A stretch of 64,000 nucleotides of DNA from Phytophthora sp. 'mugwort' (taxonomy: Eukaryota > Oomycota > Peronosporomycetes > Peronosporales > Peronosporaceae): positions 3,100,001-3,164,000 of the forward strand of contig JAUCEF010000005.1 of NCBI GenBank assembly GCA_033558025.1, written 5' to 3'. Made by a program: the position numbers and the translations under genes. The notes under the pieces were generated by a model. It had not been told where the DNA came from. It worked only from the letters and a program-made list of their open reading frames with translations, and did not search any database. Shown here piece by piece: positions 22,685 to 33,494 of the stretch. How positions within the stretch are numbered: the stretch's first letter is position 1; the number at the start of each line of letters is the position of its first letter.

Positions 22685-24103
22685 ATGGTGCTACTGTGCT
22701 CGACACCCCCGACTCCGTTGCCCGTGGACGTGGCCGCGACTCGCCCGCTGGTGCAGGAGATGGTCACGTCCGCTGCTGCTCGAGAGCACGTTCGCGCGTT
22801 GGCTGGGACTACCTACGGACGCTGCGTCCTTGGACTCGGTACGACAACGAGACTGGGGTCCGCTGCGACATCGTTGCTGACGTTGTCTCTGGGTTGTGTT
22901 GCTGCTGTTGACAGCGGGATTCTTGACGCGTGCGACTGAGCATCTGGCTGCGTTTGTGAAGTGTATGGATGGAGATGTAAACGACAAGGACCTGAAGCTT
23001 GCGCATGATATTCTCCTCCTCCTTGCTGAGACGGTCGTCGATGAGGACAATGCTACTTTTATCGGTGAGATCCGGAGAGCACGATTGGTACCTTTCTTGC
23101 AGACGAGGATTCTGACTGGTTGCCATTGCAGCGCGCATCGGAGCGCACCCGTTGTTGATGCGTCTTATGGAACATGAGAACGAAGACATTCAGGAGGTCG
23201 GTCCTCTTCTGGTTAATGCCGAATCAGTGGAAGATTTAGTTTCTGACTTTACTTGGAAATGCTTCATTAACTTGCTTACAGGCCGCAGCAGAGGTTGTTT
23301 CAGCATGCGCTAGTAGTCCATCGGCAATTACGTTCCCGCATCGCGTGCGTCAGGTTGGAGAGGTGGAGCATTTGTGGCCGCGTATGGTTCCGCTGCCTTT
23401 TGATCCTCGCGACAATGCTCCCAAAAATGCAGACGCCAGCCAGGGCACGCTTAACGTGCTTATCCGCCAGGTTCCGACGCGTATGACTGGACAGAGAAAG
23501 ACGGGCTATCTACTGTGGGGTGCAGCTTTTGTTCTTGCACGTTGGATCCATAAGCACCGCGACCTGTTTAAGGGCAAGAGCGTGGTTGAGGTGGGCAGTG
23601 GACTCGGACTCGGAGGTATCACGGCCGCTCGATACGCAAGTCACACGACACTCACGGACTACCAGGCCGATACATGCACGGCGCTAAAGTACAATGTTCA
23701 ACTCAACAAACCGTTCACTCACGAGTTCGAGCCATCGAAGCCTGAAGTGAAGGTGTCGCTTCTCGACTGGGACCTCATTGAAAGCATTGAGGCCGTGCCC
23801 AAGGCTGAAGTTGTAATTGCCAGCGACATTATTTGCGAACCGAGCACAGCTGAAGGCTTTTTACGTGTAGTGCGACACCATGTGCTGAGTAACCCCAACG
23901 GTGTGGCTTACCTCATGAATGCCAACAGCCACAGCCGCTTTGGTGTCATCCATCTGCACGCGGTGCTAGCTGCAAGTATCGATCTTTCCTACACTATCAC
24001 ACCTGTCAGCGACCTGCCCGATGGCGCAGAGCTTCTTGAGACTGTCAGCGATGCCCAAGAACTGTCGTACGAATTCTATGAGATCCGTGCTGCATCTCAC
24101 TAG
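22685..24103 (+). CDS. Seven-beta-strand protein methyltransferase (Methyltransf_16) with helical N-terminal domain
   Basis: Four exons (22685-22838, 22915-23064, 23132-23196, 23282-24103) join in phase to 396 residues. The first 145 residues are helical with an armadillo-like repeat pattern (DLKLAHDILLLLAE, then HPLLMRLMEHENEDIQEAAAEVV). The C-terminal 250 residues form a Rossmann methyltransferase: motif I VVEVGSGLGLGG (SAM binding), acidic motif II TLTDY, and post-II SDIICEP. In METTL21/FAM86-type lysine methyltransferases the last motif is usually DxxY. Here the Tyr position is Cys, so substrate or activity may differ. The joining of the two parts in one protein is supported by matching intron phases. 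The substrate is unknown; other members modify elongation factors, Hsp70 or VCP. Confidence 0.78.
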
Positions 24104-24216
24104 AAAACGAAGTACCAATAGAATAGATAACAGACATCACAAGACATGGCTTTGCCTACCCTTCATCGTGTGTTAGACGCTGTTTACTCGAGACACTAAT
24201 GCATCTTGCTTCGATT

Positions 24217-27200
24217 CTACACGAGAATGTTATACGCCACGGGGCCTGTGCAGCGCGGATCGTTTGGGAAACCTTCTCCGTTTGGGTTTGAGTTTCCAGG
24301 AATTCCCGTAGCAACGCAGGAGCAGCGGCCAGATCCACACAGATGAGATTTTGCGTGTTGCAGCCGCTCCTCACGAGTTTTGTATTGTTGACCAGGCTGC
24401 GGGCAGCTAAAAGGTGATCTCATCTGCAGTCGCTTCCACATGGGGCTGCGCTGGCACAAATTCTGTTGTGCAGTAGTCAGAGTGCACGAGTTACAAGTAC
24501 GACAAATGCGGTCTACGCCTGCCACGCAAGATGAGACTTCGTACTCATCTAGTGTGCATTGAGTGCACGGTGCACACATACGATCGGTTATTGAAGAGCA
24601 GGCAACCGAGACATATTGACCAGAACGACACTCAGTACACGCTGAAAAAAAAAATATAAAACACAAATGTTAATAAAGAGAAATGTCCAGTCAGCTTTAA
24701 ACACCAACGACGTACGATAACAAAGCGTGTCTTGGGTAGCCCTACAAGCTTCAAGAGCAAACGAGTTGTGGGGACATACAGTACAGGTAGCGCATTGTCG
24801 GTCCTTCAGATCCGAGCATGATCCAGTCAGATACGAACCTGCTGGACATAGCGAACAATCTGCAGTCGAAACTTGGAGCATGTTTCCTGGTGGTCCCACA
24901 TCTTTGACGGCATTATCAGCAAAATCAGCGACAAACGTGCTCTCAATACCTAGGAACGTATTCGCTCTCGTGAGGCCGATCTGACCTGCCCCAAAACTAC
25001 TAAGAGCTGCGACATCGGTGCGACCAAGTTGGAGAGTGAGGAACGTGTTATCGGCAGGAAGACGGTTAGTGTCACGTAGAGTAGCACCGCTTAACGGGTC
25101 TGGTTGTGGCGAAAAGAGCCGAGTTGTTGTGGACGAGAGTCTATAGACATCGATACCTGCTGCTGTTTCAGCCAACGTCAGCGCCTCGATAGTCAAAGTT
25201 GCGAAATTGACAGCTTCCGAAAAGTGCAGCTTGAGCAACCGTCGAGGTAAATCCAAGCTGTATCCTACGAGAGTTGGAGGAAGAGTATCTGCAGTAAACT
25301 TAGTGACAGCCAGAGCGGCATTTGTTGAAGTAGCCACAGTCAAACTTGGAGTGCAGGCAAGAATTCCGCTGCTCTGGCAGTTGTCAGCCACGTACTTGAA
25401 AAGACCTTCTTCCGTGCTCAAAAAGACAGAGCTTGGATGCTTTGCCAACCCGTCAAGACGTTTAAGTGAATTCAAGTCTCCAACTCCAATATTAAGCACA
25501 ATTGTGTCCCCGTCAGCACTATTCGTGGTCGTCTGTGCTGTGAATTGAAACGTTGGGCCATTTGCCAGCTCCTGTTCGGATTGAAGTAGTAATTTCGGAA
25601 CGTCCAAAGTCGAAGTTTGTACTGGTACATTCATTCGAAGTGTCAGCGTGCCAAGTGTCATATCCAAATCGAACGAGACCAAGTGAGGTCCTTGTGTAAT
25701 TCCGCTCAGCACCACTTCAAGAGCATTACAATCACCAACTATTGCACCAGTTACATCAGTTAATTGCAACCAGAAAGAGCGAGGGTGAGGGTCATAGCTC
25801 GGCGGGGCAAGAATTGTCACGAGAACTTGTTTAACCTCGAAGTCTCCATTTGCCCACATGACAACTGCGTCTATCAGAGGTTCATAATCAACATGAGGCA
25901 TTGCAGTACCAGCTAGGATTGTCACGATCGCTCGTACAGGTACAGGAAACGCTGCAAAATTGCGCTGAATTGCCACTGACAGTACTCCTGGTTCTGTCGC
26001 TATTACACTTGGACAAAGCTGGAGCCTTGAACTGGTGTTACGTGATGCCAGGTCGATAAAGCTGAGATCAGGAACTCGTAGTACCGATTCCAGAGGCTCA
26101 CGGGTAGCAAAGTTAATATCGCCGAGATACACATTCGTCAGACTGGAAATATCTACATATGACGTGCTGGCGTGAGCGTCGTTTATTGGAGCCCCTTTGT
26201 TATTCCGAAGCACGAGTGCAATGCGTCGTGATGGTAGTCTTGGATCCGCCCGAGCAAGAGAAGTCACGATGATCTGCCTGTCGCTGGTATCTCCCTCTTG
26301 CCACTTCAGCTCTTGCTCGAAAGGTTCGTAGTCTAACCCTGCTATAGCGGTATCGTCTTCGGTAGCAATTATAACGGAGCAGTCTCCATCAGCACCATGA
26401 CGTCGCTGGACTATGACAGAAGCGGTGCCTCCCGCTAGTACCGAATATTTCGTACTATTGCAGTCCGGAAAGCAATCGGCATCGAATTGTAGTGTGCCTG
26501 ATCGCGCATCATTAGGACCAGTAATAGTTACCACAAGTTCTCCAATGCCTCCAATTGTTCCAGTGCCGATCGTGGAATCCTCTGCAGCCTCCATAGTTAC
26601 CAAACGTATACTGAATTCCTCAGCTAATTCATATAAATCATCGTCGGGCACTTTCAAAATGATATTCTGCTTTCGAGTTGTGGAATTCGCGGGATAAGCA
26701 TCGCGCTCCCATTCAAGGAGCTGGGAAAATGGAGATACCAGCACAAAATCTGCTGGCGAGCACGCACTTTTGCATAGAATTTCGAATCTCACACTCGCTG
26801 TGGATGTCGTGCCAGCCACCCAAAGCACGGGAATTGTCAACGTAGTGCCTTCTGCTATGTTGAGCGTAGTATTCTGAAAACTAAAGCTGCCAGGTACAAC
26901 TGCAAAAACCAGAAACAAGTTAAAAAAAAGTTAGTATAAAACAATAAATCTTAACTTTTCACCGCAAGCTCACGATTCGAAGGCGGCACTAACACAACTT
27001 GCGTGTAGTTGCGGTCGGTATTGATGTCGGCACCAATAGCGTCGTGTATTTTCAGCATGAATGTCTTGGGGTTTTCTTGGGGATTTCCATCGTTGTAAAC
27101 CGGCACGTAGAGCGCTTTCTCGAAATCTTCGCCATCCTGCCACACAAGACTGACATTGTAGAGTGGCTTAAAGTCCCGGCCCGCCACGGCGCTCCCCATA

Positions 27201-27409
27201 CCAGGAATCGTCGATACATAGACAGCAGCTCGTCCATCAGACCCGAGACTGCGTTGAACAGTAATGTACGCAACTCCAAAATCTTCCGTGGTAAAGTAGA
27301 CTGCCTGTGTAAACTGGAATCGACCATTTGCTGCGATGGCGTCACCACATGCGATGCAAGTCACGAGCAAGAAGACCAACAGAGGCTGCCATCGTGTCAA
27401 GAGCGTCAT
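24217..27409 (-). CDS. Secreted Calx-beta repeat protein with TNFR-like cysteine-rich C-terminus
   Basis: Three exons (27409-26956, 26899-24716, 24641-24217) join in phase to about 1,021 residues. A clear signal peptide (PLLVFLLVTCIACGDAIA) ends near residue 27. It is followed by several Calx-beta-like beta-sandwich repeats, recognisable by the recurring 'AGxDYEPL...LxWxxGD' pattern (about residues 30-145, 155-285, 295-400, 430-540). Two further repeats of the 'VSFDLDMTLGTLTLRM / VGYSLDLPRRLLKLHFSE' type follow. The last 200 residues hold TNFR-like Cys-rich modules (CPAGSYLTGSC...CATCTVCP; PCTECRSGQY). I see no transmembrane helix or GPI signal, so it is probably secreted or wall/surface associated. 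The donor of the first intron (GTTAAG) is inferred from phase. An extra small intron near 24400 is possible. Confidence 0.72.
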
Positions 27410-27534
27410 GATCTTTGGAGCGACAGGCGCTAGGAACCTCAGCGACGGTTTGAAATTAGCTGTACGAAACCAAGTCGCTCAACGACGGTTCGAGAGCATT
27501 AACAGGACCACTGGACAAAGTAGGATAGCGCAAG

Positions 27535-30500
27535 ATGGGCAAAGTGTCTGTCACACAAGTGCCGCAGGATGGTCGTGGAAATGGTTCTCGAGAGGTATTC
27601 CAAGGTCTGTTTAAAGACCTGGGGAAGCAAGCGATGGCTCTGGAAGCCATTCTGCGTGCAGTTTGCGGTCGAGTGGATAAAATGGAGAACTGGTTGACGG
27701 AGATAAGCTTTGGGATGACGGAGTTGGATCTGAAGCTACGAAATATCGCGCACAATATCGATGGGACAGCAGCGGTGGACGATGAAGCACAAGGTCCTCA
27801 TCGCTGGGCTATCCCTCCAACGGATCAAGTCAAACCGCTAGCTCTTACAGTCAGCAAGAAGCTTGGTACGGACAAGAGAGCAGTTCGTGTGACTGGGCTG
27901 GCTGCTGCCATTCTAGACCGACTAGCAACAGCCTCTAGTGGAAGCACACCGACAGCTGCAGACTCCGAGAAACTCGAGAAAGCGAAGAAGAAGAGCAAGG
28001 ATAAAAGGCACAATACCAAGAGAGAGAAATCAACCGGATCAACAGAAGTACAGCCTGGCTTATTAGCTGCAGTAGCTGAAGTATCGTCCGAGGTTTCGGG
28101 GAGTAAATCTGTATCCCCAGAACAAGTGAAAGCGAGGAGAGATGAAGTGGCACCAGTGGAAGCGATGATATCTGCACCAGAACCTCATCCTGATGGTATT
28201 CTGACTGCAGTAGGTCACCAATCTCCCATCAGCGACGAAGCAAACAAAGTTTCCGAAATATCTAATGACACTGAGTCTCTTGCTAGGATTTATGAACCCG
28301 AACATCGGGGGCAAAATTCATTGCAGAATGACGACATCGAGGAAGAAACTACCGCGCCGTCTTCCGAGTTGGACCAATCCAACGGCGATTCTACTGCTGC
28401 ATCAAATGAGAGCAGCCCCGTTGTTTCATCACGTGAAGCAATCGAGATCAATACTTTGGTGGAGGAAGAGCCAATTCCAGTTGAAACAAAGGCAGAAGTG
28501 AAAATGATGCAGGCGGACGCAACTTTCCCTGACATCGGATCAAATGCAATTCTTCCGACGAAGGAAAAAGAAGGAACGAATGTTGCTATATCAGCTATTT
28601 CGACGAGCGTTGTGTCGTCTTCGGAACCGCAGCCAACCCCATCAAGTACTGCTGTTGCGGAAATACCGGTAGATGTAGAATCTACACCTTCCAAACTGTC
28701 AACTATGACAGAGCAAAAGGCCGACAACAAAATGCCGATCCCGATTTTATCCGTCTCAAATATCCTACCAACAGTTCAAGTCGAACGATCTCCCATTTCG
28801 TTTGATCTGAAAAGTTCGGCTCATACTGCTCCTGTCACTTCAACCGAACCCGATAGTAGTTTGGACTCTGCCAGCAACGTATTGAAGCACCAAATGTTGC
28901 CACAAGCTTCTCATACGCAACCCTCGGCGAGTATTTCAGAGCAGCAAAACGTATCCAACAATAATTCACACGCCATCGCTGATTCTAGACCGACGACGGT
29001 GCAGGAACATGCTGCTGCAGTCACCAAAGCCATTAAAGCTTCTGGTGTGCCAATACGAGTCACCACGCCTCAATATGAACACAAACCATTGTCTCCACAC
29101 GATAGTAGTCTTCCAGTCGACCCGCTCCTGCCGCATCGAACAGCCTCACGTCGACGATCCTCGAAAATGGCCCCAAGATCGAGTCTTACAAAGAAGCATG
29201 AGGTGGGTGCTGACACTAACCCGACACGACGCTTTTCAGAGCATAACCACGGCCCACACTCGCGACGTCCATCGATGTCTCCACAATCAACGTCTGTAGA
29301 AGAAGATACCCCCCTATCCGACCACCTAACAGTATCAAAGCAAGCAACCCATCCGATCTCGCAACCACCTGCAGTTTCCGCAATCAAAAACACTATTGAC
29401 CAGACAAAAAATGTCGAGATCGGAAGTCAAGAAAGCAGCAGTGATTCCTCATCTGATGGATCGGAGTCCTCAAGTAGCGACGAAGAGCAAGACGAAGATA
29501 GAGACGCGGGAGCTGGAGTGGACGAGATTTCCAAGACAATGACAGCTCTCAAGAAACTCAAGCGGGCGCAGATGCTTTCGCCCGAAGAGGAAAAAGAGCT
29601 CAAAGAACGGGCTCATAAGAAGTGGTTCCAGCTTAAAGGTCACATCAAGGAAAAGCAGAAGAAAGACGTGACAAACATTTTGCTCAGACGCAAGAAAAAC
29701 GTCTTTACCGTGTCGTCGAGGATTGAGCTGCTAGAGGAAAAATCCCGCGAGATTTTTGCCGCTCTCAAGCAGATGACGAGCGAACTGCGAGAAAAAAACG
29801 ACCGAGCAACGCACGAAACACTTCGACGCCGCGTTACCGACATGGAACAAAGCTTGCTGAATATCGATTCAAGGATTGCATCGCTATCTGCTCCTGCTAC
29901 GGAAAAGGTGAACGACCTGGAGAGTGAGTTGCTCTCACTGCGAACTACAATGCAAATACAATTTATTACAGCTCAGAGCGAGGCGACCACCAGACACTCG
30001 TTACTTGAGGAAGCACTTGCCAGTCAGCGAGCGCTGATTGAGTCATTGACTCAGGATGTTCCCGCTCAATTAAGTGCTCAGACCGAACTTTTCCTGGAAA
30101 AACTCAAACAGCAGCCGGATTATACTGCAGCGATCGAAAATCTACGACGAATTCTGAAGCGCAAGGCGGACTTGAAGCTTTTGAAAGAGTACGTGCTCTT
30201 ATCATGTTTAATCCTACTTAGGTACGTCAGTATCCTGTATCTAAACACACTTTATGTGTTTTAAGCAGATTGGAAGCTCGTCTCCTTGGGTTGGACGCAG
30301 AGAATGAAGACTGTCTGGTCCGCTGTTTATCATGCCGCAAGGAAGTCACATACCCAAACGAAAAGGAGGCTGAAGGAGACGATCAAGATGTGGGAACGAC
30401 AGGAGGTGGAACATCCCAGGTGCGGAAGATTAACCCAGGGCCCTCGTCAGCTCGGATCTTCCGCTCCAATATCCCATTTAATGCCCAGCCTTTCGTTCAG

Positions 30501-30975
30501 GAATCCATCCAGGAGGAGTCCTCCAACGAATTGTTATTTCCACCGCAGCAATCACTGATGCAAGCACAGTCAAGTCTGTTTGCTAGGGAAGACCCCCAAC
30601 CGTATCAACTTCAATCAGCAGGTGATTTTCATGTTAGTGAAAAAAGTGAAAAACCTCCTGGTTTCCGGGTTCCAAGCGGTAAATGGCCGACTCCTGCAGT
30701 GGATGGTTCTCTTAAAAGGGACACTAAAAATCCTCAAGCCTCACCGCTCAGGTAAGCAAGTCTAGGTATGTGTGCAAGCTTTGCCACAAAAAATTCTTTA
30801 ACTCCCTTTTTTCTATTGTAGTCTGATGAATATCACGGCGACGAGAGCTGTTCTATCTCCCGACCGACCGATTAGTGCGCCAGTAGTGCCTTCGAAAAAA
30901 AAGCCAACCACAGCAGTCAGATCCAAATCTCTGCTGAAGTCTCTTACTCCACAGCCAGATATCCTCCCACAGTAG
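27535..30975 (+). CDS. Long disordered protein with coiled coil and QRICH2/DUF4795-like C-terminus
   Basis: Three exons (27535-30188, 30269-30751, 30822-30975) join in phase to about 1,096 residues. A folded N-terminal segment of about 90 residues (helical, KDLGKQAMALEAILRAVCG) precedes some 500 residues of low-complexity Ser/Thr/Pro/Glu sequence. A Ser/Asp/Glu block follows at about 640-660, and then a coiled coil (about 700-885). Right after it comes GLDAENEDCLVRCLSCRKE. This resembles the end of the DUF4795 region of QRICH2, a sperm-flagellum protein, where a coiled coil leads into a CLSC motif. The last 200 residues are disordered. If the resemblance is real, a flagellar role would fit this window, but only one short motif supports it. 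It is divergent from the Calx-beta gene with 125 bp between ATGs. Confidence 0.65.
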
Positions 30976-31421
30976 TTTTCACGACGTTCACTTTTGTAAC
31001 TTTCTGTTGTCTGGAGTTGTTTAGTTTTGTTTTCTTTTTCACTCACTTCTCACGCACTGCCTTTAACATGGAAAAGTCGTCGATAAATCGCTTTCAGTCG
31101 CTCTTGAATTGTGTGGACTTAAGTAAAAGCAGTAGACGCAACTTTTGCCCAGTTCACTTCAACTTACTGAACGGACCTTGTCGGTTTCGGCCAATCGTTG
31201 CGCACGATATGTTGCAGCGTCGGATTGGACGATTTGCCCCCGAGTCGCAACTGTTGGCTGACCGAACACGCCGAGCGAAACGGCTTGACATACAAAGCGC
31301 AAGAGGTTTTTCTGACAGCCACTCGGTCGGCAAAGGCGTTGCCAGGTGGGGGCATTGGCGGAATCACCGAGCGTCAAGCAGCAGTTCTCGCCTCCGTCTC
31401 CTTTCTTCTCTCTCGTGAATC
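30976..31421 (+). other. Upstream region of the purine gene, no supported gene
   Basis: This 446-bp gap precedes the amidophosphoribosyltransferase start. A CCAAT box lies at about 31190, and pyrimidine-rich sequence runs up to the ATG. A 133-codon open frame crosses it, but its product has no recognisable domain and looks compositionally random. I treat the gap as promoter and leader. Confidence 0.4.
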
Positions 31422-33048
31422 ATGTGCGGCATCATCGCGTTGATGCTGGCCAACAAGTATGAGCACTGTAACCAGGGACTCTACGATGGACTCACCGTGC
31501 TCCAGCACCGTGGACAAGGTGCGTCGCAACGCAAAAATGTGAGTCCAACGCCTTAACGCTAACATTTGCCCATTGTGACTATCAGACGCCGCCGGTATCA
31601 TGACGTGCGAGAAGAAGCGCCTATTCCTGCGCAAGGACAACGGACTTGTGCGTGACGTGTTTAAGCAGAACCACATGCTCAACCTGCGCGGTAACATGGG
31701 CATTGGCCACTGCCGCTACCCGACGGCCGGCTCGAGCTCGAGCTCGGAGGCCCAGCCCTTCTACACCAATTCGCCTTACGGTGTGGCGCTCGCCCACAAT
31801 GGTAACCTCACCAACTCGCACGAGCTCGTTGACCAGCTGGCCAACACCAATTTCCGCCACGTCAACACGGACTCGGACTCAGAGCTACTGCTCAATATAT
31901 TGGCCGATGAGCTGCTTAAGCGCGTGGACCAGCCACTTGACACTGAGATGGTGCTGGATGCCGTCACCGGCGTCTTCAAGCGCTGTCGCGGCGGCTACTC
32001 GGCCGTCGTGCTCATCAACGGCTTCGGCATTGTCGCCTTCCGTGACCCACACGGAATCCGTCCGCTCGTGTACGGCACCCGCAAGAACCAGCACGGCACT
32101 GACTACGTCGTGGCCTCTGAGAGCGTCGCCATTGACACGCTTGAGTTCAAGATGGAGCGTGACTTGGCCCCGGGTGAGGCCATGGTCATCAAGCAGAGCG
32201 GCGACATGACCGCCCGCAAATGCGTGCCGGACGCCAAGCTGTCCCCGTGCATCTTTGAGCACGTGTACTTCGCTCGTCCGGACTCGTTCATCGATGGTGT
32301 GTCAGTGTACCAGGCACGGCGCAATATGGGCGCCAAGCTCGCCCAAAAGATTCTGCGTGAGCGTCCCGATCACGGCATTGACGTGGTGATCCCCATCCCT
32401 GATACAAGCCGCACGTCGGCTCTCGAGGCTTCGCAAAGTCTTAACATTCCGTATCGCGAGGGCTTCGTCAAGAACCGCTACATCGCACGAACTTTCATTA
32501 TGCCCGGACAGGTTGCGCGTAAGAAAACGGTGCGTATGAAATTGAATGCGCTCCGCTCCGAGTTCGAGGGCAAGGTCGTGCTACTTGTGGACGACTCCAT
32601 CGTACGTGGCACCACTTCCCGTCAGATTGTGCAGATCGCGCGCGAGAACGGCGCCAAGGCTGTGTACTTTGCCTCGGCTGCGCCCGCCATCCGCCACCCC
32701 AATGTTTACGGCATCGACATGCCTACGACGGAGGAGCTCATCGCTTTCAACAAGACAGAGGCTCAGGTGGCCAAGGAGATCGGCTGCGAGTGGATGATCT
32801 ATCAGGACCTAAAGGACCTGGAGGACTCGGTGCGACAGGAGAACTCGGCTCTCGAGAACTTCGACTCGTCGTGCTTTAATGGCCAGTACGTCACGGGCGA
32901 TGTAAACCAGGCTTACTTCGAGCGGTTGCACGCTGAGCGTTGCGATGCTCGCATGCAGGCCAAGAACATGGGCTTCACTCCATTCAACCGCACGATCTCC
33001 ACTCCGCAATCCGATGAGAGCATCGACATGTACAACGCTCCGCAGTAA
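31422..33048 (+). CDS. PPAT: Amidophosphoribosyltransferase
   Basis: Two exons (31422-31518 and 31586-33048) join in phase to 519 residues. It catalyses the first committed step of purine synthesis, PRPP plus glutamine to phosphoribosylamine. The first exon starts MCGIIAL, so Cys2 is free to act as the Ntn-hydrolase nucleophile after Met removal, and no propeptide is present. The glutaminase domain continues with LRGNMGIGHCRYPTAGS and LAHNGNL. The C-terminal phosphoribosyltransferase domain has the PRPP-binding VLLVDDSIVRGTTS motif and the NRYIARTF segment. Four iron-sulfur cysteines of the Bacillus/animal type were not obvious. Codon use is strongly C/G-biased at third positions, unlike the neighbouring separase, suggesting high expression. 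Confidence 0.95.
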
Positions 33049-33494
33049 AGTCGGAATTTTTCGAACTGCTTGCGCTGAACGAGGGATCCAGTCCATTACA
33101 TCGACCCTTGAGGTCGGAAGGGACCTTGACAAAAGGTGCCGAGGAAATGCTTCATATCGCCATCCTTGCGTGGTAACCTCATTTTTCCGAAGCATACTGA
33201 ACATGGTGGGGGTTATCGGATCCCTTCCTCTGTAGACTCTCCATAGAGCAAGAAATGAACGTGGTTTCTTTCCGAACGCTCCTAAAAGTGCTACACCACA
33301 TGAAAAGAAGTGTGGCGATTGTTTGGAGGAGAGCAGATGCAACCGCAAAACCGCTTTCTCATATTAGAAAACAAAACAAATAGAACTTTCGTGGTGTAAT
33401 GCTGCTGCATACCGCGCAACATTTCCCCCACAATTGAGGATTTGCTACCGTATATCGGACATTGAAAGTTGTCCGTCGATCCATGTTACCCAAT
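33049..33494. other. Intergenic space between convergent genes
   Basis: These 446 bp lie between the stops of the purine gene and exportin-2. They should hold the 3' UTRs of both. I see no conserved coding frame, tRNA-like sequence or repeat. Confidence 0.4.

Noticed and set aside
27310..27409. Possible RXLR or Crinkler effector signature after the Calx-beta signal peptide
   Set aside because: No RXLR, dEER or LFLAK motif follows the signal peptide, and the domain content is that of a large surface protein.
31017..31418. A 133-codon open frame on the plus strand before the purine gene
   Set aside because: It has no recognisable domain and a Phe/Ser/Arg-rich random composition, and it occupies the promoter and leader of the next gene.
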